In this document: piece by piece, positions 1-8,203 of the stretch
How positions within the stretch are numbered: the stretch's first letter is position 1
Layout of the letters: every line of letters starts with the position of its first letter
From: JAWWPY01 sp964412845
GTDB lineage: Bacteria > Actinomycetota > Actinomycetes > Streptosporangiales > Streptosporangiaceae
Length of the DNA stretch: 28,420 bases
Reading direction: 5' to 3'
NCBI GenBank assembly: GCA_964412845.1
Contig: CAYPQM010000090.1
Coordinates: 1 to 28,420 of the forward strand
Program-made: the position numbers and the translations under genes
Notes under the pieces: model-generated
Database searches by the model: none
Told to the model about the DNA's origin: nothing
Seen by the model: only the letters and a program-made list of their open reading frames with translations

Positions 1-2
1 TC

Positions 3-713
3 CCGCACGACCTCATCGAGGAAGCCTGGAACCAGATCTGGAACAAGGGCTACGTCCATGAGGTCGCGCAGTTCTTCGCCACCGGCTGGCTGGCGAACTA
101 CTGGCGGATCGACCCGATGACCGATACGGACTTCGAGTGGTTCGAGTACAAGTACCCAGGCTGGTACGACAAGTACGGCAAGTGGTGGGAGAACTACAAC
201 CGCCTGTCGCGGCCGAACGGGCACCTGCCGATCGTGGCCGAGAGCGTCGACTACGTGTACCCGCACCGGTGCTGGACCTGCATGGTCCCGTGCCTGGTCC
301 GTGAGGACATGGTGATGGAAGAGGTCGACGGCCAGGTCCGGACGTACTGCCACCAGGAATGTGCCTGGACCGACACGACCGCCTTCCGGCCGACCTACCA
401 GGGCCGGGAGACCCCGAACATGGGCCAGCTCATCGGGAAGCGCGAGTGGGAGACCCTGTACCACGGCTGGAACTGGGCCGACGTGGTCTCCGACATGGGC
501 TATGTGCGTGACGACGGCAAGACGATGGTCGCGCAGCCACATCTCGATCTTGACCCCAAGAAGATGTGGACGCTGGACCACCTGCGCAAGATGGGCCCGG
601 TGCTCAGCCCGAACGTGCTGCTCAACGAGATGACGCCCGAGCAGCGCCAGGCCTTCCACGCGGACTACATCCGCCAGGGTCCGGCCGGCCGTCCCGCGCC
701 TGCGCAGGACTGA
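3..713 (+). CDS. prmA: Propane/phenol-type diiron monooxygenase, hydroxylase large (alpha) subunit, 3' end
   Basis: This is the C-terminal 236 residues of the hydroxylase large subunit. The frame is open from base 3, so the start and the diiron-ligand helices lie upstream of the window. The visible part has a Cys cluster (CWTCMVPC, then CHQEC about 30 residues later). Toluene- and propane-type hydroxylase alpha subunits carry a similar Cys-rich C-terminal module. The Trp/Tyr-rich stretch before it is also typical. In the family, this subunit holds the diiron centre that hydroxylates propane, acetone or phenol in the cytoplasm. The genes that follow (reductase, small subunit, coupling protein, amidohydrolase, DUF59, dehydrogenase, GroEL) match the actinobacterial Prm/Mim order, which gives the assignment. 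The substrate cannot be read from this fragment. A strong hairpin follows the stop. Confidence 0.88.
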   Translation, partial: PHDLIEEAWNQIWNKGYVHEVAQFFATGWLANYWRIDPMTDTDFEWFEYKYPGWYDKYGKWWENYNRLSRPNGHLPIVAESVDYVYPHRCWTCMVPCLVREDMVMEEVDGQVRTYCHQECAWTDTTAFRPTYQGRETPNMGQLIGKREWETLYHGWNWADVVSDMGYVRDDGKTMVAQPHLDLDPKKMWTLDHLRKMGPVLSPNVLLNEMTPEQRQAFHADYIRQGPAGRPAPAQD

Positions 714-736
714 CCGGTAGCCCGGTAAGCAAGCAC

Positions 737-774
737 GGCGGAGGGCCGGTGGCCCCGGCCACTGGCCCTCCGCC
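737..774 (+). other. Intercistronic hairpin between prmA and prmB
   Basis: Near-perfect inverted repeat with arms at 737-754 and 757-774, differing by one G-T wobble, so about 16 pairs close a short GC loop. No T-run follows, so it need not stop transcription completely. It sits 23 bases after the large-subunit stop and 50 bases before the reductase start, where it could protect the upstream mRNA 3' end or attenuate read-through. Confidence 0.75.
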
Positions 775-824
775 CTGCCTGTTCCACCCTGTCCGCAGTC
801 CACAGCTCAGTCCGCTAGGGAGCC

Positions 825-1871
825 ATGGCCGACAAGCATGTCGTGCGGTTCGAGCCGGTCGGCATCGAGATCGAGGTCGCTGAGGACCAGAACGTCCTGC
901 GCGCCGCAGCAGAGCAGGGAATCATGCTCATGCACGGCTGCAAGGAAGGCCAGTGCTCCGCGTGCAAGTCGTTCGTTCTCGAAGGCGAGGACATCGAGCT
1001 CGACAAGTACTCCACGTTCGCGCTGCCCGACTACGAGCGGGAAGAAGGCTTCACGCTGCTGTGCCGGGCGCACGTGTACGAGGACGTCACCATCGAGCTG
1101 ATGAACTACGACGAGGACATGATCCGCTCCGGCCTGCCGATCCAGCAGGCGGTGGCGGAGGTGGTGTCCAACGAGCCGGTCACGCACGACATGCGGCACC
1201 TCGTGCTGCGCCTGGTGGAACCGCAGGAGATCAAGTTCTTCCCGGGGCAGTACGTGGACATCGCCGTCCCCGGCACGGACTCCACCCGCTCGTTCTCGAT
1301 GGCGAACACCAGCAGCCGGGAGAGCGGCCAGCTCGAGTTCGTCATCAAGATCTACCCGGACGGCCTGTTCTCGCACTTCCTGGACACCCAGCTCGCGGTC
1401 GGCGACCGGCTCGACCTGACTGGGCCGTTCGGGGTCTTCACCCTGCGCGAGGGCTTCGACACCGACCTGGTCTTCGTCGGGGGCGGGGCCGGGATGGCGC
1501 CGATCCTGTCACTGCTGCGGGCCATGGCTGAGCGCGGCATCGACCGCAAGGCGACCTACTACTACGGCGCACGGGGGCGCCGGGACCTGTGCTTCGAACA
1601 GGAACTCCGCGCACTGGAGGAGGCGCTGCCCCGCTTCCGCTACGTGCCGGCTCTGTCCGAGCCGGCCGAGGGGGACGGCTGGGACGGCGAGGTGGGGCTG
1701 ATCACAGACGTGGTGAAGCGGCACGAACGTGATCTGAAGGGTGCGCACGCCTATGTGTGCGGGCCGCCGCCGATGGTGGAAGCGGCGATGCCGATGCTCA
1801 CCGGGCTCGGCGTGCCCGAGAAACGCATCTACTACGACAAGTTCACCACTACTGCTGACCCGGACAAGTGA
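825..1871 (+). CDS. prmB: Monooxygenase NADH reductase component (2Fe-2S ferredoxin/FAD/NAD)
   Basis: A 348-residue flavoprotein that passes electrons from NADH through FAD and a 2Fe-2S centre to the diiron hydroxylase. The N-terminal plant-type ferredoxin domain has C39, C44, C47 and C80. The FAD domain has RSFSMA at 155-160. The NAD domain has GGGAGMAP at 219-226, CGPPPM at 312-317 and a C-terminal YYDKF. The length matches the MmoC/PrmB-type reductases. The ATG start is preceded by GGGAG. The stop is followed 83 bases later by the preferred small-subunit start. All cofactor residues are present, so it should be functional. Confidence 0.95.
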   Translation: MADKHVVRFEPVGIEIEVAEDQNVLRAAAEQGIMLMHGCKEGQCSACKSFVLEGEDIELDKYSTFALPDYEREEGFTLLCRAHVYEDVTIELMNYDEDMIRSGLPIQQAVAEVVSNEPVTHDMRHLVLRLVEPQEIKFFPGQYVDIAVPGTDSTRSFSMANTSSRESGQLEFVIKIYPDGLFSHFLDTQLAVGDRLDLTGPFGVFTLREGFDTDLVFVGGGAGMAPILSLLRAMAERGIDRKATYYYGARGRRDLCFEQELRALEEALPRFRYVPALSEPAEGDGWDGEVGLITDVVKRHERDLKGAHAYVCGPPPMVEAAMPMLTGLGVPEKRIYYDKFTTTADPDK

Positions 1872-1954
1872 GGAGGAATTGCCCGACTTACTCCAGCTCG
1901 ACTGGTGGCCAGCCCGGTGGCGACATCGGCGGAAACTCGAAGGTGAGATACCTG

Positions 1955-3124
1955 ATGACAACCTCGGAACAACGCGATTTGCCCAAGCCTGTCTTTACCG
2001 ACGCAGAAGCCGGCGCCAAGGAATTCCCGGACTCGACGGCACGCAGGTTCAACTACTACACGCCGAAGAAGCGCAAGCAGACCCACTACGAGGACGTGAC
2101 GGTCGAAGTCCAGCCTGACCCCAGGCACTACCTGGCCCAGGGCTGGCTGTACGGGTTCTCCGACGGCCGGGGCGGGTATCCGCTGGACTGGACGGCCCTC
2201 AAGGCATGGGGGTCGGACCGGCCGGAGCCGGAGCGCTTCCCCGGATCGGGCGGCAAGGGCTATGACTGGCCCGCGCACGGCTGGCACGAGTTCCGCGACC
2301 CGAACGAGGAGTGGGAACTCACCTTCTACCGGTACAACTCGAACGTCGTCCGGCAGCTCAACCAGAACATTGACGCCGCACGGCAGGCCAAGGCATTCGA
2401 CCAGTGGAACCGGAACTGGGTCCGCTTCGTCGAGCGCAACGTCGGCGCCTGGATGCACGTCGACCACGGCCTCGGGCTGTATCTCTTCGCGAACGCCAAC
2501 CGCCGGGCGCCGACGAACATGCACAACAACGCGATCTCGGTGAACAGCATGCACCGGATCAGGGCCGCCCAGGACCTCGCGCTCTACAACCTGACGCTGA
2601 CCGAGGAGATCGAAGGCTTCGACGGCGCGGCGCACATCGAGACCTGGAACGAGGACCCGGCCTGGCAGGGCGTCCGGAAGGTCGCCGAGCAGCTCACCGG
2701 GATCGACGACTGGTGCGAGGCGATCTTCGCGGCCAACGTGATCTTCGAGCCGCTGGTCGGCGAGCTGTTCCGGAGCAACCTGGTGCAGCACGCGGCGGCG
2801 CGTAACGGCGACTTCGTGACGCCCACGATCGTCGGCGCCGAAGAGTACGACTTCGCTGAGCGCGACCTGCGCTACACCACGGCGATGTTCGAGCTGCTGA
2901 CCAATGACCGCGAGTTCGCCGACCACAACAAGACGATCCTGCAGCAGTGGCTGGCCGCCTGGGTGCCGCGGGCCATCGTGGCCGCCCGCACGCTGCAGCC
3001 GATCTGGTCTCAGCCTGACCACAAGCCGCCCCGGTTCGAGGACGGCCTGGACACCGCGAAGCACCGGTTCAGCGGCATCCTGACCGACCTGGGCCTGGAC
3101 ACCCCGAAGGAGCTGGCGCAGTGA
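1955..3124 (+). CDS. prmC: Monooxygenase hydroxylase small (beta) subunit
   Basis: A 389-residue protein of the ferritin-like hydroxylase beta-subunit family, the non-catalytic partner of the large subunit in the hydroxylase. The tract EDVTVEVQPDPRHYLAQGWL and the later ENVIFEPLVGELF-like region (here ANVIFEPLVGELF) are family hallmarks. I chose the ATG at 1955 because AAGGTGAG lies just upstream and family members start with a short tail before FTDAEAGAKEFP. An in-frame GTG at 1868 overlapping the reductase stop would add 29 unrelated Ser/Gly-rich residues. The stop overlaps the next GTG by four bases, indicating translational coupling to the coupling protein. Confidence 0.92.
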   Translation: MTTSEQRDLPKPVFTDAEAGAKEFPDSTARRFNYYTPKKRKQTHYEDVTVEVQPDPRHYLAQGWLYGFSDGRGGYPLDWTALKAWGSDRPEPERFPGSGGKGYDWPAHGWHEFRDPNEEWELTFYRYNSNVVRQLNQNIDAARQAKAFDQWNRNWVRFVERNVGAWMHVDHGLGLYLFANANRRAPTNMHNNAISVNSMHRIRAAQDLALYNLTLTEEIEGFDGAAHIETWNEDPAWQGVRKVAEQLTGIDDWCEAIFAANVIFEPLVGELFRSNLVQHAAARNGDFVTPTIVGAEEYDFAERDLRYTTAMFELLTNDREFADHNKTILQQWLAAWVPRAIVAARTLQPIWSQPDHKPPRFEDGLDTAKHRFSGILTDLGLDTPKELAQ

Positions 3125-3492
3125 CTACCTACACCCATGCCGAAAGCCCGTTCAAGTCGGACAACACCGCGTCCAACCAGTGCGGGGTTACGCTGATGAA
3201 CAACCAGGTAGGCGCGGTGGTGGCCCAGGTCATGAGCACCAAGCCGAATGTCACGGTGCGCGCGCTGCCCTCGATGATCCGGGTCGACGCGATCGGCCGG
3301 ATGGACTTCGTCTACGACGAGATCTCCGAGGCGCTCGGCGAGGAGCCCGGCTTCTTCGACGCCGCCGAGTTCGAGGAGAACATGTCGACGCACTACGGCC
3401 GGATGATCCACGAGGACGACCGGACGATCATGTTCGCCAACCCGGAGGACGCGGCCGAGTTCATCGGCTTCGACCTCACCGCCCGGAACTAA
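3121..3492 (+). CDS. prmD: Monooxygenase coupling/effector protein (MmoB/DmpM family)
   Basis: A 123-residue cofactor-free regulatory protein that binds the hydroxylase and couples NADH use to substrate oxidation. The conserved core CGVTLMNNQVGAVVAQVM is at about residues 20-37, followed by SMIRVDAIGRMDF, a standard MmoB/DmpM fold signature. The GTG start overlaps the small-subunit TGA (GTGA), and AAGGAG lies at 3107-3112 within the upstream gene. A perfect 16-bp hairpin begins eight bases after its TAA, so the four core monooxygenase genes form a unit bounded by that structure. Confidence 0.93.
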   Translation: MTTYTHAESPFKSDNTASNQCGVTLMNNQVGAVVAQVMSTKPNVTVRALPSMIRVDAIGRMDFVYDEISEALGEEPGFFDAAEFEENMSTHYGRMIHEDDRTIMFANPEDAAEFIGFDLTARN

Positions 3493-3499
3493 CCTCATC

Positions 3500-3540
3500 G
3501 CCGCCCGCGCCCCGGCGGTTCCTTCCGGGGCGCGGGCGGC
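3500..3540 (+). other. Perfect 16-bp intercistronic hairpin after prmD
   Basis: Arms at 3500-3515 and 3525-3540 are exact reverse complements, almost all G/C, around a 9-base loop. No T-tract follows, and the next gene starts 46 bases later with its own AGGAGG. It separates the monooxygenase genes from the accessory genes and may act as a partial terminator or a 3'-end stabiliser that raises the ratio of core to accessory transcripts. Confidence 0.8.
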
Positions 3541-3585
3541 CGGCGCACCACAAAGATCGGGAACCCCTGAAGGAGGCGCAGAGCC

Positions 3586-4635
3586 TTGTACGAGAAGGAC
3601 GGCGAGAAGTACTTCATCGTCGATTCGCACATGCACTACTGGCAGGCCGGACCGGAGGTCTGGGTCAAGGGCGCGGAACACTACGCCAAGGGCTGGATCG
3701 AGTGCTTCCACGCCTACCAGGGCCTCGGCCCCAAGGAGACGCACTGGCCGATCGAGAAGTTCATGTCCTACACCGAGGATGACCTGATGAAGGACGTCTT
3801 CGAGGACGGCTACGTGGACGTCGCGGTCTTCCAGCCCACCTACCTCAAGGAGTGGTACGAGGGCGGCTTCAACACCACCGAGCGCAACGCGGCCCTGGGG
3901 GAGAAGCACCCGGGCAAGTTCATCGCCAACACCCGGTTCGACCCGCGCGACGGCGACGAGGGCCTCAAGGAGCTGGCCCGCAACGTCGAACGGTACGGCT
4001 CCACGGGCGTCAAGCTGTACACCGCCGAGTGGAACAACGGCTCGCGGGGCTACAAGCTGAGCGACCCCATCGCCTACCGCTACCTGGAGCGGGCCCAGGA
4101 GCTCGGCATCAAGAACATCCACGTGCACAAGGGCCCGACGATCTGGCCGCTGGACAAGGACGCCTTCGACGTGTCGGACGTGGACCACGCGGCGACGGAC
4201 TTCCCGGAGCTGAACTTCATCGTGGAGCATGTCGGCCTGCCGCGGATCGAGGACTTCTGCTTCATGGCGACGCAGGAGCCCAACGTGTACGCGGGCCTGT
4301 CGGTGGTCATCGGCGGCCTCATGCACGCGAGGCCGAAGTTCTTCGCCAAGGTCATGGGCGAACTGCTGTTCTGGGTCGGCGAAGACAAGATGACCTTCGG
4401 CAGCGACTACGGGATCTGGGAGCCCAAGTGGCAGATCGAGGGCTTCGTCGACTGGGATTACCCCAGTGACGAGTTCTCGGACTACCCGAGGCTGGGCACC
4501 GCGGGCAAGAAGAAGATCCTCGGCCTGAACGCGGCCAAGCTGTACGACATCGAGGTGCCTGCCGAGTACCGGCTGGATGCCGGCGAGGGAACCCCCGCCG
4601 CGCAGGATGACGCGCAGCTGGTCGAGAGGGCATGA
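3586..4635 (+). CDS. Amidohydrolase-2 family metal-dependent hydrolase of the monooxygenase operon
   Basis: A 349-residue TIM-barrel protein. Metal-ligand candidates are H15 and H17 in DSHMH, H179/H181 (HVHKG), H215 (EHVG) and D274 (FGSDYG). This is the amidohydrolase-2/ACMSD-like set. The TTG start is supported by AGGAGG at 3571-3576, nine bases upstream. Its stop overlaps the next ATG by four bases (ATGA). Amidohydrolases at this position are conserved in Prm/Mim-type clusters, but the role is not clear to me: it could be hydroxylase maturation or hydrolysis of a pathway intermediate. All likely metal residues are intact, so a catalytic role is plausible. Confidence 0.88.
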   Translation: MYEKDGEKYFIVDSHMHYWQAGPEVWVKGAEHYAKGWIECFHAYQGLGPKETHWPIEKFMSYTEDDLMKDVFEDGYVDVAVFQPTYLKEWYEGGFNTTERNAALGEKHPGKFIANTRFDPRDGDEGLKELARNVERYGSTGVKLYTAEWNNGSRGYKLSDPIAYRYLERAQELGIKNIHVHKGPTIWPLDKDAFDVSDVDHAATDFPELNFIVEHVGLPRIEDFCFMATQEPNVYAGLSVVIGGLMHARPKFFAKVMGELLFWVGEDKMTFGSDYGIWEPKWQIEGFVDWDYPSDEFSDYPRLGTAGKKKILGLNAAKLYDIEVPAEYRLDAGEGTPAAQDDAQLVERA

Positions 4636-5426
4636 CCACACCCGCCATCGCCCCGTCACGGGGTACTGGCCCGGGGGGGCGCAGGGTCCCCCCGGGGGAG
4701 GCCCCCGGACCCCCGCGGCCCGAGCCTCCCGCCGTGCTCGCCGCCTTGGAGGCGGTGCGCGACCCGGAGCTGGACGAGCCGATAACCTCGCTCGGCTTCG
4801 TGGCCTCGTGCACCGTTTCCGCGGACGGCGATGCGGAGGTCCGGCTGCGGCTGCCGACGTACTTCTGCGCGCCCAACTTCGCGTTCCTGATGGTGGCCGA
4901 CGCCTACGACGTGGTGTCGGCCATCCCGGGCGTGCGTCGCGCTGAGGTGGTACTCGAAGATCATTTCGCTTCGGATGCGATCAACGGTGGCGTGGCCGCG
5001 CACGCGGGCTTCGCCCGGTCGTTCGACGGTGAGGCGGTCGGCGAGCTGCACGAGCTGCGCGCCGACTTCCTGCGCAAGGCGGTCATGGCCGGCACGGATC
5101 AGGTGTGCCGGCCGCTGCTGGCCGCGGGAACCGATCCGGCCCGCCTGCCGACGCTGACTCTCGGTGAGGTACCGCACTCCCGCGCCCTTCAGCGGCTGCG
5201 CGAACGGCGGGCGGAACTGGGCCTGCCCGCAGGCGACGGCGCGCTGCTGCTGATCGATCCGAAGACCGGCGAACCGGTGGGCGCGGACTCGATGCGGCTG
5301 CACCTGGGGCGCGCCCGGCTGACCAGGGTCAGTATCGAGGCAAACGGCAGCATCTGCCGGGGCATGCTGCGGCACAGGTACGACGCCCCTGGCTTCGGTG
5401 AACAGGGACTAGGCGAGGAGGACTAG
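4632..5426 (+). CDS. DUF59/MIP18-like protein of the monooxygenase operon
   Basis: A 264-residue protein whose N-terminal half is a MIP18/DUF59 (PaaD/SufT-like) domain. DPELDEP is at 44-50 and a conserved-type Cys, C79, lies in PTYFCAP. DUF59 proteins assist metal or Fe-S cluster assembly, so a role in loading the hydroxylase or reductase is a reasonable inference. The C-terminal half, with LIDPKTGEPVGADSM at about 213-227, I do not recognise. The ATG overlaps the amidohydrolase stop. The first 33 residues are Pro/Gly-rich and encoded by long G and C runs, a likely lineage-specific extension. The stop shares one base with the dehydrogenase GTG. Confidence 0.82.
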   Translation: MTTPAIAPSRGTGPGGRRVPPGEAPGPPRPEPPAVLAALEAVRDPELDEPITSLGFVASCTVSADGDAEVRLRLPTYFCAPNFAFLMVADAYDVVSAIPGVRRAEVVLEDHFASDAINGGVAAHAGFARSFDGEAVGELHELRADFLRKAVMAGTDQVCRPLLAAGTDPARLPTLTLGEVPHSRALQRLRERRAELGLPAGDGALLLIDPKTGEPVGADSMRLHLGRARLTRVSIEANGSICRGMLRHRYDAPGFGEQGLGEED

Positions 5427-6448
5427 TGAAGGCCGTCCGGTTGCACGCGTTTCACCAGCAGCCTGTGATCGATGAGGTACCAGAGCCGGCCATCACTGGT
5501 CCGCTCGATGTCATCGTGAAGATCGGCGGCGCGGGAGTCTGCCGCACCGACCTGCACATCATCGAGGGCCAGTGGGACGCGGCGATGGGCACGCCGCTGC
5601 CGTACATCCTGGGCCACGAGAACGCGGGCTGGGTGCATGAAGTCGGGTCCGCCGTCACCAACGTGGCCGTGGGGGACACGGTGATCCTGCACCCCACGCC
5701 CACCTGCGGGCTGTGCCGGGCCTGCCGGGCCGGCGATGACATGCACTGCGTGGCCAACAGCTTCCCGGGCCTGAGCACCGATGGCGGCATGGCCGAATAC
5801 CTGCTCACCTCGGCGCGCACCTGCGTCAAGCTTGACCCGCAGACCAGGCCGGAGGATGTCGCGGCCCTCGCTGACGCGGGCATCACCGCCTACCATGCCG
5901 TCCGCAAGGCCATCCCGCTGCTGTATCCCGGCACCGCCTGCGTGCTGATCGGCGCGGGCGGGCTCGGCAACATCGGCATCCAGTGCCTGGCGGCGCTCAC
6001 GGCGACCAGGATCATCGTCGTTGACCGCAACCCCGATGCGCTCAAGCTCGCCGAGCAGCTGGGCGCGCAGCACACCGTGGTGGCGGACGGCAGCCAGGTC
6101 GACGCGGTCAAGGAGCTGACCGGCGGCGGCGCGGACGTGGTGCTCGACTTCGTGGCCGAGCAGGGTGCCGAGAACGACGGGTTCGCGATGACCCGCCCGG
6201 CGGGCTCGTACTACGTCATCGGCTACGGCGGCGAGCTGCACATCCCGACCCTGGACATCATCTCGACCGAGCGGAACATCATCGGGAACATCGTCGGGAC
6301 CTACAACGAGCTCGCCGAGCTCATGGTGCTGGCGCAAACCGGCAAAGTCACCCTGCACACCAGGACCTACCCGCTGGACGCGGCCGCTGACGCGCTCGCC
6401 GACCTCGACGCGGGCCGGGTTCGCGGCCGGGCCATCCTCGTCCCTTAG
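5426..6448 (+). CDS. Zinc-dependent NAD-type alcohol dehydrogenase of the monooxygenase operon
   Basis: A 340-residue medium-chain dehydrogenase. Catalytic zinc ligands are C39 and H64-E65 (GHEN), and the structural zinc site is C94, C97, C100 and C108. The Rossmann motif GAGGLG is at 176-181. D200 at the end of the second strand favours NAD over NADP. In propane-type operons this enzyme oxidises the alcohol formed by the monooxygenase, for example 2-propanol to acetone. Primary alcohols are also possible. The GTG start shares one base with the upstream TAG, and AGGAGG lies at 5416-5421. The next gene, GroEL, follows after 61 bases. Confidence 0.92.
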   Translation: MKAVRLHAFHQQPVIDEVPEPAITGPLDVIVKIGGAGVCRTDLHIIEGQWDAAMGTPLPYILGHENAGWVHEVGSAVTNVAVGDTVILHPTPTCGLCRACRAGDDMHCVANSFPGLSTDGGMAEYLLTSARTCVKLDPQTRPEDVAALADAGITAYHAVRKAIPLLYPGTACVLIGAGGLGNIGIQCLAALTATRIIVVDRNPDALKLAEQLGAQHTVVADGSQVDAVKELTGGGADVVLDFVAEQGAENDGFAMTRPAGSYYVIGYGGELHIPTLDIISTERNIIGNIVGTYNELAELMVLAQTGKVTLHTRTYPLDAAADALADLDAGRVRGRAILVP

Positions 6449-6509
6449 CTGTTGTGACACACCTAGACACCCACTAACCCTTCAGACACCGAAAGTCCGA
6501 GGAGGACCA

Positions 6510-8201
6510 ATGGCCAAGGAACTGCGTTTCGGTGCGGAAGCTCGCGACCTGCTGCTGGCCGGCGTCGACCAGCTGGCCGAGGCCGTTAAGTCGACGCTCG
6601 GGCCCAAGGGCCGCAACGTCATCCTGGAGAAAATCACCGGATCGCCGGTGGTCACCAACGACGGCGTGACGATCGCGCGAGAGATCCACCTGAAGAACCA
6701 GTTCGAGAACATGGGTGCCCAGCTGGTCAAGGAAGCCGCGATCAAGACCAACGACATCGTTGGTGACGGCACGACCACGGCGACCGTGATCGCCCAGGCC
6801 ATCGTCAGGGAGGGGATGAAGTCGATCAACAGCGGCGCCAACCCGGTCCTGGTCAAGCGGGGCATCGACCTGGCCGTCGGGCGGCTCGTCAGCCACCTGC
6901 AGGGCGTCGCGCACCCGGTGGTCACCGAGGATGACTACGCCCGGGTGGCCGCGATCTCGGCCAACGACGACGACACGGTGGGCGCGGTCATCGCCAAGGC
7001 GCTGCACACCGTCGGCGACGGCGGCATTGTCACGGTGGAGGAGTCGGCCGCCCATGGGATGAGCGTCGATTTCGTGGAGGGCTTCGAGTTCGACAACGGG
7101 TACATGTCGCCGTACATGGTGACCAACCCGGCCAGCCTGGAAGCGATCGTCGACGACCCCTACATCCTGCTGTGCAGCGAGAAGATCTCCAAGGTGCAGC
7201 AGCTGATGCCGCTGCTCGACAAGATCATGCGGGCCCCGCGCCCGCTGGTCATCCTGGCCGAGAACGTTGAGGGCTCGGCGCTGAGCATGCTCGTGCACAA
7301 CCATGTCAACGGGATCTTCCAGTGCGTCGCGGTGCGCGCCCCCGGGTTCGGCGACCGGCGGCTGCACAAACTGGAGGACATCGCGACGATCACCGGCGGT
7401 GCGGTCTTCAGCAAGCACTCCGGGTTCAGCCTGGAGACGATGACCGTCGATCAGCTGGGCCGGGCCTCGCAGGTGCGGGTCAACGCGGAACGGACCGCCA
7501 TCATCGGTGGCAGCGGCTCGGCCGACGCCATCGAGTTCCGGGTGTCCCAGCTGCGCGCGGAGATGGAACGGGCCACCTTCGGGATCGACGAGGACGTGCT
7601 CTCCGAGCGGATCGGGTCCCTGTCCGGCAAGGTCGCGGTGATCAGGGTGGGCGCCCCCACCAACGCCGAGCTGAAGGAGCTGCAGCACCGGGTCGAAGAC
7701 GCGCTGTCCGCGACCAGGGCGGCCATGGCCGAGGGTATCGTCGCTGGTGGTGGGGCCGCGCTGATGCATGCTGAGGGGGCGCTGGATGACATGCAGGTTA
7801 CTGGTGACTATGCCACCGGCGCGGAGATCGTGCGCCGGGTGCTCACCGCGCCTGCCTACCTCATCGCCGCCAACGCGGGCTACTCCGGCGAGGAGGTCGT
7901 GGCCCGGATGCAGCAGATGGGGCCGGACGAAGGGTTCGACGCGCTGCAGGGACGCTTCGGTAACATGATCGAGATGGGCATCATTGACCCGTTGCGCGTC
8001 GCGCGGTCGGCGTTGCAGAACGGCGCCTCGGTGGCCGGGCTGCTGCTTACCACGAACACCCTGATCGCCGAGGAGCAGACGCCGTGGGGCGGCAGCGCCG
8101 CGCTGATGACCGAGTTCGGCCCGCTGGACGAGGGCCTGAACCAGCCTTCTCCTGACTCCAGCACGCCTCAGTCACTCGGGCTCGGCCCGTCGGTTGGCTA
8201 A
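6510..8201 (+). CDS. groEL: Divergent GroEL-type chaperonin linked to the monooxygenase
   Basis: A 563-residue Hsp60. Nucleotide-site residues are intact: GPKGRNV at 31-37, NDGVTI, the GDGTTT loop at 85-90 with the catalytic-type Asp at 86, and VEDAL followed by VAGGG. The C-terminus ends in a Pro/Ser tail and lacks the Gly-Gly-Met repeats of housekeeping GroEL. No groES is adjacent. In mycobacterial mim and rhodococcal prm clusters a dedicated GroEL-like protein is encoded here and is needed to assemble the hydroxylase, and the same role is inferred. AGGAGG lies at 6500-6505 before the ATG. Confidence 0.93.
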   Translation: MAKELRFGAEARDLLLAGVDQLAEAVKSTLGPKGRNVILEKITGSPVVTNDGVTIAREIHLKNQFENMGAQLVKEAAIKTNDIVGDGTTTATVIAQAIVREGMKSINSGANPVLVKRGIDLAVGRLVSHLQGVAHPVVTEDDYARVAAISANDDDTVGAVIAKALHTVGDGGIVTVEESAAHGMSVDFVEGFEFDNGYMSPYMVTNPASLEAIVDDPYILLCSEKISKVQQLMPLLDKIMRAPRPLVILAENVEGSALSMLVHNHVNGIFQCVAVRAPGFGDRRLHKLEDIATITGGAVFSKHSGFSLETMTVDQLGRASQVRVNAERTAIIGGSGSADAIEFRVSQLRAEMERATFGIDEDVLSERIGSLSGKVAVIRVGAPTNAELKELQHRVEDALSATRAAMAEGIVAGGGAALMHAEGALDDMQVTGDYATGAEIVRRVLTAPAYLIAANAGYSGEEVVARMQQMGPDEGFDALQGRFGNMIEMGIIDPLRVARSALQNGASVAGLLLTTNTLIAEEQTPWGGSAALMTEFGPLDEGLNQPSPDSSTPQSLGLGPSVG

Positions 8202-8203
8202 GG

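Noticed and set aside
1868..1954. Upstream GTG start for the hydroxylase small subunit
   Set aside because: It overlaps the reductase stop but adds non-conserved residues, and ATG 1955 has a good ribosome site.
1832..3064. Long minus-strand open frame (410 codons) opposite the hydroxylase small subunit
   Set aside because: Shadow of a clear coding region in high-GC DNA; residues are Val/Leu/Arg-rich with no domain.
3010..4659. Long minus-strand open frame (549 codons) opposite the amidohydrolase
   Set aside because: Antisense to conserved catalytic motifs; no ribosome site or recognisable domain.
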